A stretch of 38,166 bases of DNA, from the NCBI GenBank assembly GCA_024403755.1, contig JAKSRF010000010.1, forward strand, positions 1-38,166, read 5' to 3'. Position 1 is the stretch's first letter; every line of letters begins with the position of its first letter. The translations under genes were made by a program, and so were the position numbers. The stretch is from Clostridia bacterium. GTDB taxonomy: Bacteria > Bacillota > Clostridia > Saccharofermentanales > Saccharofermentanaceae. Of this stretch, positions 7,906 to 15,126 are shown piece by piece. The notes below the pieces were generated by a model. That model was given only the letters and a program-made list of their open reading frames with translations, had not been told where the DNA came from and did not search any database.

Positions 7906-7994
7906 TTACAATATTGAGTAACAGTTTTCTAGATACAACATTGTAAACACTAGATTTTGTAAGAAAAGCATAAAAAGACACAATATATTGTGTC
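7906..7994. promoter_or_regulatory. Cluster of ACAA/TTGT palindromes between fhs and veg
   Basis: Three related dyads lie in the divergent intergenic region: TTAC-N8-GTAA around ACAATATTG (7906-7921); TACAACATTGTA (7934-7945) inside a CTAG...CTAG repeat; and the perfect 18-bp palindrome GACACAATATATTGTGTC (7977-7994), which ends 6 bp before the veg -35. Possible operator sites for a regulator of veg and/or fhs; the factor is unknown. Confidence 0.4.
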
Positions 7995-8000
7995 CTTGTA

Positions 8001-8029
8001 TTGACAAATAGTAGAACAGACTATATAAT
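8001..8029 (+). promoter_or_regulatory. Perfect-consensus sigma-A promoter of veg
   Basis: TTGACA (8001-8006), 17-nt spacer, TATAAT (8024-8029): consensus in both hexamers and spacing. The B. subtilis veg promoter is also known as a very strong sigma-A promoter. The transcript would start near 8036, about 25 nt before the veg ATG. Confidence 0.9.
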
Positions 8030-8060
8030 TCAGTTGCGTGGTTATTTGGAGGAAAGATTT

Positions 8061-8330
8061 ATGATTATTTCATCAGACGTAGACATTTGTAAAAATAAGC
8101 TTATATCATTAATCGGTCACAGAATCCGTTTAACCTCAAACGGCGGACGTAAAAGACTTATTGTTAATGATGGCATTGTTGATGGTTGTTACGATAACTT
8201 TTTCAATGTAAAGTGCCTTAAGAAGGATGGTAAGACATACGAGTTGGTATCATTCAGTTATATTGATGTACTTACAAAGAATGTTCGAGTAGTAGTTCCT
8301 GTAAGCAATAGTGATGAGGCAAGTGCCTGA
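8061..8330 (+). CDS. veg: Veg family protein
   Basis: An 89-residue protein of the Veg (DUF1021) family of small Firmicute proteins, which in Bacillus is linked to biofilm gene control. The start is the ATG at 8061, placed 7 nt after GGAGGAAAG. An in-frame TTG at 8001 would lie in the promoter -35 and cannot be the start. Recognisable features are the N-terminal helix ending in LIGHRIRLTSNGGRKRLIVN and the beta-rich segment YDNFFNVKCLKKDGKTYELVSFSYIDVLTKNV. Its position upstream of ispE matches the Bacillus veg-ispE neighbourhood. A terminator follows. The molecular mechanism is not established. Confidence 0.88.
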   Translation: MIISSDVDICKNKLISLIGHRIRLTSNGGRKRLIVNDGIVDGCYDNFFNVKCLKKDGKTYELVSFSYIDVLTKNVRVVVPVSNSDEASA

Positions 8331-8362
8331 CACAGTCAATTAAGGTTTTTAGTGCAAATGTT

Positions 8363-8397
8363 AGACATCGACCGATTGGGTCGATGTCTTTTTGTTT
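8363..8397 (+). terminator. veg intrinsic terminator
   Basis: Perfect 11-bp stem AGACATCGACC / GGTCGATGTCT with a 5-nt loop, then TTTTGTTT. Confidence 0.92.
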
Positions 8398-8645
8398 ATT
8401 ATGTTAATTTACGTAATTGTTAATAAGTTGTAAACTAACTGCGTTGTTCGATGAAAACTGGTTTGTATGCGTGACCGTCCTTTTCTTATTCATATTTCTC
8501 CTACGACGGGTTAAGCATACACTTCCTGTTTTCTTTTTTTTTTTTGCAAATAATTAAGTTGATTATTTGCTTGCAAATTTATTGATTCGGCAATAAAATG
8601 TAATTCTGATTTGTAACTAAATATTGTGAATAGGAGAGAAATTCC
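8398..8645 (+). other. Structured non-coding interval; possible small RNA
   Basis: No plausible coding frame. A long imperfect hairpin spans 8454-8532: AAAAC/GTTTT, GG/CC, GTATGC/GCATAC and an inner ACCGTC/GACGGGT helix with one bulge. Its pyrimidine-rich apical loop (8480-8504) contains TTTCTCCT, complementary to a Shine-Dalgarno sequence. GTTTTC and a T12 run (8534-8545) follow immediately, as at a 3' end of an intrinsically terminated RNA. A weak promoter (TTTACG 8408-8413, N17, TAAACT 8431-8436) could feed it. A second short hairpin GCAAATAA/TTATTTGC lies at 8546-8570. Could instead be an ispE leader or a terminator. Confidence 0.4.
8571..8599 (+). promoter_or_regulatory. Putative ispE promoter
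   Basis: TTGCAA (8571-8576), 17-nt spacer, TAAAAT (8594-8599). It lies downstream of the T12 run, so ispE can be transcribed independently of veg. Confidence 0.6.
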
Positions 8646-9551
8646 TTGTTGCACGAATATGAGATGACGGCCAATGCCAAGATAAATCTATTCTTAAAGA
8701 TCTGCGGTACTCTTCCGCATGGTTATCATGAATTATCCACCGTTATGCAGGAAATCGCTTTGGGTGATGAGATTAATGTTTCTATAAATGATGAAGAGAA
8801 TTTCAAGATAGTATTAAATTGCAGTTCTGACATTCCGCCGTATAAGAATTTGTGTTATAAAGCAGCTGATTTATATGCCAAGGAATATGCACATAAGACA
8901 GGCTCACCGTTGAACTTTTCAGTATCAATAGATTTGGAGAAGAAAGTTCCGTCCGAAGCCGGAATGGGCGGAGGAAGCTCAGATGCAGCATGTATTCTTC
9001 TTATATTGAATGAGCATTGTAATAATTTCTTTTCTATCTCTCAACTTAATAAATTAGCAGCTCGTCTGGGTGCGGATGTTCCTTTTTTTCTTTACGGAAA
9101 GACACAGTATTGTCGCGGAGTAGGTGAGAAGATTACTCCTCTTAATTCACTCGAGGGAATTAATATTGTTATTGTTAAACCGGCCGAAGGAGTTCCTACT
9201 GCTGAATGTTTCAGCAGATTTGACAGTCAGGGCAGTATGTTTGTCGGAGATAAAATAGATTCAATATTGGCAGTTATTAACAGTGATGAATCCGCAGCTG
9301 AAAGATTACAAAAAACAGCAATTTATTTGGAAAATGATTTACAACCGATAGCTGCTTCAATCGTTCCTGCAATAAATGATGTTTTATCTGCAATAAAAGA
9401 TAATCAGGCAATTGTTACTATGATGTGCGGTTCAGGAAGTGCCTGCTACGGTTTGTTTGATAACAAGCAGTCTGCAATGGCAGCTGCCGGTAAACTTCAT
9501 AATGACGAGAGAACCAAGGATTGTTCAATCTTTGTTACAGAGTTTATCTGA
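8646..9551 (+). CDS. ispE: 4-diphosphocytidyl-2-C-methyl-D-erythritol kinase
   Basis: 301 residues. A GHMP-family kinase that phosphorylates CDP-methylerythritol in the non-mevalonate (MEP) pathway to isoprenoids. Visible features: N-terminal AKINLFLKICGTLPHGYHEL; the ATP-binding glycine loop SEAGMGGGSSDAA at about residues 103-115; GADVPFFLYG; and the C-terminal MMCGSGSACYGLF motif. The start is taken as TTG at 8646, 9 nt after AGGAG (8632-8636); TTG at 8649 is possible, and the first ATG at 8661 is too far from the ribosome site. It converges on the GNAT gene with a 28-nt gap and no obvious terminator between. Confidence 0.95.
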   Translation: MLHEYEMTANAKINLFLKICGTLPHGYHELSTVMQEIALGDEINVSINDEENFKIVLNCSSDIPPYKNLCYKAADLYAKEYAHKTGSPLNFSVSIDLEKKVPSEAGMGGGSSDAACILLILNEHCNNFFSISQLNKLAARLGADVPFFLYGKTQYCRGVGEKITPLNSLEGINIVIVKPAEGVPTAECFSRFDSQGSMFVGDKIDSILAVINSDESAAERLQKTAIYLENDLQPIAASIVPAINDVLSAIKDNQAIVTMMCGSGSACYGLFDNKQSAMAAAGKLHNDERTKDCSIFVTEFI

Positions 9552-9579
9552 TATTCGTTGCTGTAAATCAAGATTTTTG

Positions 9580-10134
9580 TTATATGGTTTTGTAAAACAG
9601 TCCTCGCGGATATCCTCTGGATGATTCAAAGTCAAGCACTTCGAAGCCCCTGTTACGATAATAGTTGCAACGTTCGGAATTAGTTAACGCCGTGTGCAAA
9701 AGAAATAAAGAATAATCGAGTTCTTTTGCAATATCATCAGCGGAATTGAGAAGCATTAATCCCAGACCGGTTCCTCTGAGAGAAGAGTCTACTGCAAATC
9801 TTGAAATATATATGCATTTATCGTAATTCTTCAGAAATGATTCGCTTTTCTTTGAGAAACTGTATTTCAGCGGGTTGTTTGTGAAGCTTAATGTGACCGT
9901 TCCCTGTATAGAACCGGATGAATCACACAAACATAAGCAATCATTGTATTTAATTCGATTTTTTACCGCATCAAGACTCTCGTGTGTAGATTCAAGAATA
10001 TCTGCCGATATGTTTGAATCTGCACAGTAACTTAACATTGACGTTTTTATTAAAACAGAGAGCGCAGGTGCATCTTCAATGAGAGCCCTGCGTACACTGT
10101 AGCTACTGTTAATTGTATTATCGGTTAAATCCAT
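9580..10134 (-). CDS. GNAT-family N-acetyltransferase
   Basis: A 184-residue Gcn5-related acetyltransferase. The acetyl-CoA pyrophosphate-binding loop is in ISRFAVDSSLRGTGLGLMLL (RGTGLG, about residues 118-123), followed by the usual helix and a C-terminal YYRNRGFEVLDFES strand. It starts 8 nt after the argD stop, so it looks cotranscribed with argB-argD. In that setting an arginine-related role (for example N-acetylglutamate formation) is tempting, but the sequence alone does not show the substrate. Other options include a RimI-like or small-molecule acetylase. Last gene of the minus-strand cluster. Confidence 0.8.
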   Translation of the reverse strand: MDLTDNTINSSYSVRRALIEDAPALSVLIKTSMLSYCADSNISADILESTHESLDAVKNRIKYNDCLCLCDSSGSIQGTVTLSFTNNPLKYSFSKKSESFLKNYDKCIYISRFAVDSSLRGTGLGLMLLNSADDIAKELDYSLFLLHTALTNSERCNYYRNRGFEVLDFESSRGYPRGLFYKTI

Positions 10135-10142
10135 ACGATAGA

Positions 10143-11351
10143 TTACTTCTTTGCTTTTAATACATTTTCGAGAGCGGAAATAAATTTCATTGCCTCTGAT
10201 TTGCTGATAATGAGCGGAGGCGCTATTCGAATTACCGAAGTTCCGATTGCGCTTACAAGGAAACCCTTTTCAAGCAAACTGTGCTTGATTTCCTTGGCAC
10301 TTAATAATTCGGCAAATTCAATACCGATGAGAAGACCTTTACCCCTGATGTCGCGAATAACCGGATATTTTACCTTAAGCTCGTTGAGCTTATCAACAAT
10401 TGCCTTGCTGACTTCGTTGACGTTATCAAGAATGTTTTTAGATTCAATTTCCTCAAGCACGGTAATTCCGCAAGCGCAACAAAGCGGATTGCCGCCGAAG
10501 GTTGTTCCGTGATCGCCGACTTCAAAGCCTGTTGCAAACTCATTGGTTGAAAGCATCGCACCTATCGGAACTCCGCCGCCTAATCCCTTTGCGAGTGTCA
10601 TTATATCCGGTTTGATACCATAGTGCTCATAGCAGAACATTTTTCCGGTACGTCCGATTCCGGTTTGAACCTCGTCAATAATGAGAAGAATACCGTTAGA
10701 GGTACATAATTGACGCACTGCCTTTACATATTCTGCAGTGGCAGGATTTACGCCGCTTTCACCCTGGATAAGTTCAAGCATGACAGCTGCGGTATTGTTG
10801 TCTATTTTCTCTTTGAGAGCATCGATATTGTTGAATTCAACATAATCAAAACCCGGACAGGCAGGACCGAAAGGCTCTCTGAACTTCTCCTGACCTGTTG
10901 CATTGATTGTGCCGAGAGTTCTGCCGTGAAAACTCATTTTAGCGGTAATGATTGTTCTTCTCGGTGAACCCTTGTAGAAGAAATATCCGCGCGCAAGCTT
11001 GATTGCTGCCTCGTTTGCTTCGGCACCTGAATTACAGAAAAAACATTTATCTGCAAAACTCAATTTACAAAGTCTGTACGCCAAATCAGCCCTTTGCGGA
11101 ATTACATAGTAGTTGCAGCAGTGGATAAGCTTCTTTGACTGCTCTGCAATTGTTTTGGTAAGTGCTTTGTTGCTGTGACCGAGGCTGTTAACTGCGATAC
11201 CTCCGATCATATCCATGTATTTGTTTCCCTCTGTATCGTAAAGGTATACGCCTTTACCGTGTTCAAATGCAACCTCTGCAGGATTGAAGAGATTAAAGCA
11301 ATATTTCTTTTCATAATCGTTAGCCAGAATAAAATCATTTTCAATACTCAT
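10143..11351 (-). CDS. argD: Acetylornithine aminotransferase
   Basis: 402 residues. A class-III PLP-dependent aminotransferase that converts N-acetylglutamate semialdehyde to N-acetylornithine in arginine synthesis. Visible features: GVYLYDTEGNKYMDMIGGIA near the N-terminus, FCNSGAEANEAAIKLAR (cofactor phosphate region), ELIQGESGVNPA, the LLIIDEVQTGIGRTG signature with the PLP aspartate, and LAKGLGGGVPIGAM with the Schiff-base lysine. An AGGT ribosome site precedes the ATG. It follows argB with a 48-nt gap. Similar enzymes accept ornithine or succinylornithine, but the argB neighbour favours ArgD. Confidence 0.94.
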   Translation of the reverse strand: MSIENDFILANDYEKKYCFNLFNPAEVAFEHGKGVYLYDTEGNKYMDMIGGIAVNSLGHSNKALTKTIAEQSKKLIHCCNYYVIPQRADLAYRLCKLSFADKCFFCNSGAEANEAAIKLARGYFFYKGSPRRTIITAKMSFHGRTLGTINATGQEKFREPFGPACPGFDYVEFNNIDALKEKIDNNTAAVMLELIQGESGVNPATAEYVKAVRQLCTSNGILLIIDEVQTGIGRTGKMFCYEHYGIKPDIMTLAKGLGGGVPIGAMLSTNEFATGFEVGDHGTTFGGNPLCCACGITVLEEIESKNILDNVNEVSKAIVDKLNELKVKYPVIRDIRGKGLLIGIEFAELLSAKEIKHSLLEKGFLVSAIGTSVIRIAPPLIISKSEAMKFISALENVLKAKK

Positions 11352-11399
11352 ATTTATACCTCGACATAATATTAATAATATTAAACATCATATATATTA

Positions 11400-12326
11400 T
11401 TATAATCGTCGTTCCTTCACTATCATAGTACCGATACCCTTTTCTGTAAAAAGCTCGAGCAACAGACTGTGCGGGATACGTCCGTCTATGATGTGAGCGC
11501 GTTTTACACCGCGGGATACGGTATCGAGACAGCCGGTTACCTTTGGAATCATTCCGCCGGTGATTGTACCGTCATTTATATACTTGTTAATATCTTCTTC
11601 GCAGAGCTGAGAGAGAAGATAACTGTTTCCGTTCTCATCCTTTGCCATAACGCCTGAAATATCAGTTAATGTCATGAGCTTTTCTGCATTCAGTGCACAA
11701 GCTACCTCGGCAGCGACCGTATCTGCATTGATGTTGTAGCTTTCACCGTTCTTGCCGACACCTATCGGGGCAATTACCGGAATATACTCGTCATTGGCGA
11801 GCATCTGTATAACCTTAACATTTATCTTGGTTATTTTTCCAACAAAGCCTACGTCTATATCATTACCCATTGAATCCGTAGTCATTTTCTCGGCTTCGAT
11901 GAGGTTTCCGTCAATACCGCAGATACCTATAGCCTTAGCACCTTTGGAGTTGAGATTTGAGACAATTTCTTTATTGGTTTTACCGATGAGGACCATTTGT
12001 GCAACCTGCATTGTGTCGGCATCTGTATATCTGAGACCGTTTACGAAATGAGATTCAATCTGCATTTTGCTCAGCATATTGTTAATATCAGGTCCGCCGC
12101 CATGGACAAGTATAGGATTAATACCTATATATTTAAGAAGCATAATGTCATCCATTACAGAATGCTTTAAATCTTCATTAACCATTGCATTTCCGCCGTA
12201 CTTAATAACAATAGTCTGTCCTCTTAATTTCTTTATATAAGGAAGAGCTTCTATGAGAATTGAAGCTCTGTCTATTCCGTTTTGCATAACCGTATCAACT
12301 ATCGGTTGTTCCTTATTATCTGCCAT
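11400..12326 (-). CDS. argB: Acetylglutamate kinase
   Basis: 308 residues. It phosphorylates N-acetylglutamate in the second step of arginine synthesis. The start is the ATG at 12326, preceded by GAGGGAGGAAAG; an in-frame upstream ATG at 12413 would put 29 extra residues across the promoter and is rejected. Visible features: [32 protein letters not shown], and [18 protein letters not shown]. The extra N-terminal helix ([14 protein letters not shown], residues 21-34) is typical of arginine-feedback-inhibited enzymes such as those of Thermotoga and Pseudomonas, so arginine inhibition is likely. First gene of the argB-argD-GNAT unit. Confidence 0.95.
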   Translation of the reverse strand: MADNKEQPIVDTVMQNGIDRASILIEALPYIKKLRGQTIVIKYGGNAMVNEDLKHSVMDDIMLLKYIGINPILVHGGGPDINNMLSKMQIESHFVNGLRYTDADTMQVAQMVLIGKTNKEIVSNLNSKGAKAIGICGIDGNLIEAEKMTTDSMGNDIDVGFVGKITKINVKVIQMLANDEYIPVIAPIGVGKNGESYNINADTVAAEVACALNAEKLMTLTDISGVMAKDENGNSYLLSQLCEEDINKYINDGTITGGMIPKVTGCLDTVSRGVKRAHIIDGRIPHSLLLELFTEKGIGTMIVKERRL

Positions 12327-12378
12327 AATTCTTTCCTCCCTCGAAAAGATAGACTGCTTAATAACAAAATCAACGTTT

Positions 12379-12412
12379 TGCGTATTTATGCAATATAATG
12401 TATAAATATACA
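12379..12412. promoter_or_regulatory. Two ARG-box-like operator palindromes
   Basis: TGTATAAATATACA (12399-12412) fits the ARG-box frame TGNATWWWWATNCA. TGCGTATTTATGCA (12379-12392) fits it with one mismatch. Their centres are 20 bp apart, near two helical turns, as expected for an ArgR hexamer bridging tandem boxes. One sits in the promoter spacer and the other just downstream of the -10, so binding should block RNA polymerase. Confidence 0.6.
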
Positions 12413-12420
12413 TATGTCAA
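12392..12420 (-). promoter_or_regulatory. argB promoter
   Basis: On the minus strand TTGACA (12420-12415), 17-nt spacer, TATATT (12397-12392). Predicted start near 12385, about 60 nt before the argB ATG. It overlaps both ARG-box-like palindromes. Confidence 0.8.
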
Positions 12421-12612
12421 CTATCAAATTGAAAAACACCGTAAAACTTTCAGGTTTACGACTGAAATATAAATAATATTTGATAAAAATAAAAAACATA
12501 GTGCAGTTTTGTGTTCAGTGCACAAAATAATTGAATTCTATTGTGGTTTTTAGCCAAGAATGCGTGCCCTATATTACAAAAAGCACCAAATCTTTTTGTC
12601 AATATTGACATA
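12421..12612. other. AT-rich divergent spacer with a perfect palindrome
   Basis: No coding frame stands out between the arg promoter and the ABC ATPase promoter. The notable element is the perfect 14-bp palindrome TGTCAATATTGACA at 12597-12610, just upstream of the putative ABC ATPase -35. It could be an activator or repressor site. The rest is AT-rich sequence with nothing I can name. Confidence 0.45.
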
Positions 12613-12641
12613 TGGCAGATGTATAGGTGTTTTGTTATCAT
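12613..12641 (+). promoter_or_regulatory. Putative promoter of the sugar-ABC ATPase gene
   Basis: Extended -10 TGTTATCAT (TATCAT 12636-12641), with only a poor -35 (TGGCAG, 12613-12618) at 17 nt. A weak -35 plus the adjacent palindrome suggests activator dependence; this is inference. Confidence 0.4.
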
Positions 12642-12695
12642 ACTCTCATGAAAAAGCCATCGAACGGATGTGCGATTTTTGGAGGTTTATTATTT

Positions 12696-13811
12696 ATGGC
12701 AAGTTTATCTTTCCAGCATGTTTACAAGAAATATGACGGCGGCGTTGTTGCTGTATCAGATTTCAATCTTGAAGTAGCAGATAAGGAATTCATCATTCTC
12801 GTTGGTCCTTCCGGTTGCGGTAAGTCAACAACACTTCGTATGTTGGCCGGTCTTGAGGATATTACAGAGGGTGAGATTTATATCGAGGATCGTTTGATTA
12901 ATGACGTACTTCCTAAGGATAGAGATATCGCAATGGTTTTCCAGAACTACGCTTTGTATCCTCATATGACAGTTAGAGAGAACATGGCTTTCTCACTTAA
13001 GTTGAAGAAGATGCCAAAGGATGAGATTGCTCGTCGAGTTGACGAAGCAGCTAAGATTCTTGAGATTGAGCACTTGCTCGATCGTAAGCCAAAGGCTCTC
13101 TCAGGTGGTCAGCGTCAGCGTGTTGCTTTAGGCCGTGCTATCGTACGTGATCCTAAGGTATTCCTCATGGACGAGCCTCTTTCAAACTTGGATGCTAAGC
13201 TCCGTGTTCAGATGCGAGTTGAGATTACAAAGCTCCACCACAAACTCAAGACAACATTTATCTACGTTACACACGATCAGACAGAGGCTATGACAATGGG
13301 TACTCGTATCGTTGTTATGAAGGATGGTTTCATCCAGCAGGTAGATTCTCCTACGGAGCTCTATGATAACCCTGTTAATACATTCGTTGCAGGATTTATC
13401 GGAATGCCTCCTATGAACTTCATCAATGCTACACTCAATGTTGAGGGTTCAGATGTATATGTTTCATTTGAGAATATCAGCATCAAGCTCCCTGAGCGTT
13501 TTGCAGTTGAGGAAGTATTGGCTCGTGACGGTCAGGAAGTTATCTTCGGTGTAAGACCTGAGGCAATCACAGATGAGTCAACATTCGTTACAGATCATCC
13601 GGAAGCATCATTTGCAGCTGACGTAGATGTCGTAGAAATGCTCGGTGCTGAGACATATCTCTATGTAACAGTTAATGCAGCATTGCCACTTACATGTAGA
13701 GTTGATCCTACAACTTCACAGTCTGCTGTTGGTGAGCAGGTTGACCTTGCTATCGATACAGAGCGTATCCACATCTTTGATAAGGATACAGAGGTTGCAA
13801 TTATCTCATAA
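12696..13811 (+). CDS. ugpC: Sugar ABC transporter ATP-binding protein (UgpC/MsmX type)
   Basis: A 371-residue CUT1-type importer ATPase. Walker [10 protein letters not shown] (37-45), Q-loop FQNYALYPH, signature LSGGQ (135-139), Walker B VFLMDE (155-160), H-loop VTHDQTEAM, and a C-terminal TOBE/MalK-like regulatory domain (about 240-371). The start is the ATG at 12696 after GGAGG; an in-frame upstream extension lacks a ribosome site. No permease or binding-protein genes adjoin it, which fits a shared (MsmX-like) ATPase that energises several carbohydrate importers. Codon choice is strongly restricted (CTC, CGT, TCA, ACA), like the ribosomal genes here, implying high expression. A terminator follows. 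Substrate is not deducible. Confidence 0.9.
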   Translation: MASLSFQHVYKKYDGGVVAVSDFNLEVADKEFIILVGPSGCGKSTTLRMLAGLEDITEGEIYIEDRLINDVLPKDRDIAMVFQNYALYPHMTVRENMAFSLKLKKMPKDEIARRVDEAAKILEIEHLLDRKPKALSGGQRQRVALGRAIVRDPKVFLMDEPLSNLDAKLRVQMRVEITKLHHKLKTTFIYVTHDQTEAMTMGTRIVVMKDGFIQQVDSPTELYDNPVNTFVAGFIGMPPMNFINATLNVEGSDVYVSFENISIKLPERFAVEEVLARDGQEVIFGVRPEAITDESTFVTDHPEASFAADVDVVEMLGAETYLYVTVNAALPLTCRVDPTTSQSAVGEQVDLAIDTERIHIFDKDTEVAIIS

Positions 13812-13843
13812 TTTTGAAGATTTACTCTCCAGAGTTGTAAATA

Positions 13844-13876
13844 AGAACCGGCAGGTTTCTCCTGTCGGTTCTTTTT
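13844..13876 (+). terminator. Terminator of the ABC ATPase gene
   Basis: 11-bp stem AGAACCGGCAG / CTGTCGGTTCT with one G-T pair and a 7-nt loop, then TTTT. Confidence 0.92.
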
Positions 13877-13910
13877 ATATAATATGAGATTAGTAACCTT
13901 GAAAACAAAA

Positions 13911-13976
13911 GTTATGTAACATTATTGTGTCAGAATAATATGTAAACTTGCTAAAGAAAATAAAAAAGTTTATTAT
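13911..13976 (+). promoter_or_regulatory. Promoter of the PucR-type regulator with upstream dyad
   Basis: TTGCTA (13948-13953), 17-nt spacer, TATTAT (13971-13976). Just upstream are GTTATGTAAC (13911-13920) and the inverted repeat ATTATT-N7-AATAAT (13921-13939), a possible autoregulatory operator. Confidence 0.55.
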
Positions 13977-14016
13977 TGTAACAGTATGTATAAATATCTG
14001 CAGAAAGAGGTAAACC

Positions 14017-15126
14017 ATGGAAGAGATAAAAAAATGCGTTAAGCAGGCAAAGTTAATTTTGTCAAAAGATTTGGGCGTTATGGATGTTACCGGACTTATT
14101 ATTGCAGCAGCTGAACCGGAACTTGAAGAGACGGTGGATATGTCAGCCAGAGCAGTTTTAAAATCGACGGATCTCTTTTCCTGTACTTCTGATAAGACTT
14201 ATATGAAGATAGTTGTCGGTGATCAGACAAAATTTATTGCTTATATGGAAGGTACCGATCAGCAAACAAGAACATATCTTGAATTAATATCCGAGTGGAT
14301 TAAAACAGCTTCTAAAGCCAAAGGTACAGATGCTGAGAGACAGATGTTTACAAAGAATGTTTTGCTCGAGAATGAACTTCCGGGTGATATTCCGCTGAAG
14401 GCACGTGAATATGGCATAGAATGCAATGCGCCTAGACTTGTCCTTGTAGCAAGAACGACAAAGGAACAGGGCGCAGATGCACTGGAAATACTTCAAAATT
14501 TTTATCCTGATGAGTCAATTGCAAGTATATTCGCAATGGATGAAGCAACAGCAATTATTGTGATGAATGCAAAGGATGCGGTTGCTGATGAGGATACCAA
14601 GAATGAGTTTATTAAGACCACCAGCCAATCTGTTGTTGACTGCTTGGCAAATGAGTCAATACCGGTTTATGTAGGTGTCGGTTCATTTGTTTCTTCATAT
14701 CAGTATTTGGCAAAGTCATACAGGGACGCAATGCTTGCTTTAAGAGTAGGTAAAGTATTCGGAAAGAACAGTTATGTTTCACGTTATGATATGCTCGGTC
14801 TCGGCAGACTTATTTATCAATTGCCGGCTACACTCTGCCATATGTTTATAGAAGAGGTTTTCCCTAGTGAGGCATATGCTACATTGGATGAAGATACGCT
14901 GGATACAATTGAGTGCTTCTTCAAGAATAACCTTAACGGAAGTGAGACTGCACGTGAACTTTATGTACACAGAAATACGCTTGTTTACAGACTGGATAAG
15001 GTTAAGAAGAATACGGGTTTGGATTTAAGGTCTTTCGATGATGCTGTATTATTTAAGATGGCTTCAATGGTAAGAACATATCTTGAATACCTTGACAGCG
15101 GTAAGGATGGAAATCAGATTAGATGA
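14017..15126 (+). CDS. PucR/CdaR-type helix-turn-helix regulator
   Basis: 369 residues. The C-terminus (about 310-360) has the PucR-family HTH: NNLNGSETARELYVHRNTLV followed by YRLDKVKKNTGLDLRSFDDA. The N-terminal and middle regions resemble the sensor and GGDEF-like parts of CdaR/PucR proteins, so a sugar or sugar-acid ligand is plausible. The ATG follows AGAGG. It lies about 200 nt after the sugar-ABC ATPase gene and may control it, though a terminator and separate promoter divide them. Its stop overlaps the ftsE ATG by 4 nt (ATGA), so it is translationally coupled to the ftsEX operon, an odd pairing for a metabolic regulator. Target and ligand are unknown. Confidence 0.82.
   Translation: MEEIKKCVKQAKLILSKDLGVMDVTGLIIAAAEPELEETVDMSARAVLKSTDLFSCTSDKTYMKIVVGDQTKFIAYMEGTDQQTRTYLELISEWIKTASKAKGTDAERQMFTKNVLLENELPGDIPLKAREYGIECNAPRLVLVARTTKEQGADALEILQNFYPDESIASIFAMDEATAIIVMNAKDAVADEDTKNEFIKTTSQSVVDCLANESIPVYVGVGSFVSSYQYLAKSYRDAMLALRVGKVFGKNSYVSRYDMLGLGRLIYQLPATLCHMFIEEVFPSEAYATLDEDTLDTIECFFKNNLNGSETARELYVHRNTLVYRLDKVKKNTGLDLRSFDDAVLFKMASMVRTYLEYLDSGKDGNQIR

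Noticed and set aside
7861..8000. Promoter for fhs
   Set aside because: Several AT-rich hexamer pairs exist on the minus strand, but none combines an acceptable -35, -10 and spacing.
8001..8060. Upstream TTG start giving Veg 20 extra residues
   Set aside because: The TTG is part of the -35 hexamer TTGACA of a perfect promoter, so it is not transcribed; ATG 8061 has a strong ribosome site.
12327..12413. N-terminal extension of ArgB from ATG 12413
   Set aside because: That ATG lies between the -35 and -10 of the argB promoter; ATG 12326 has GGGAGG at the right distance.
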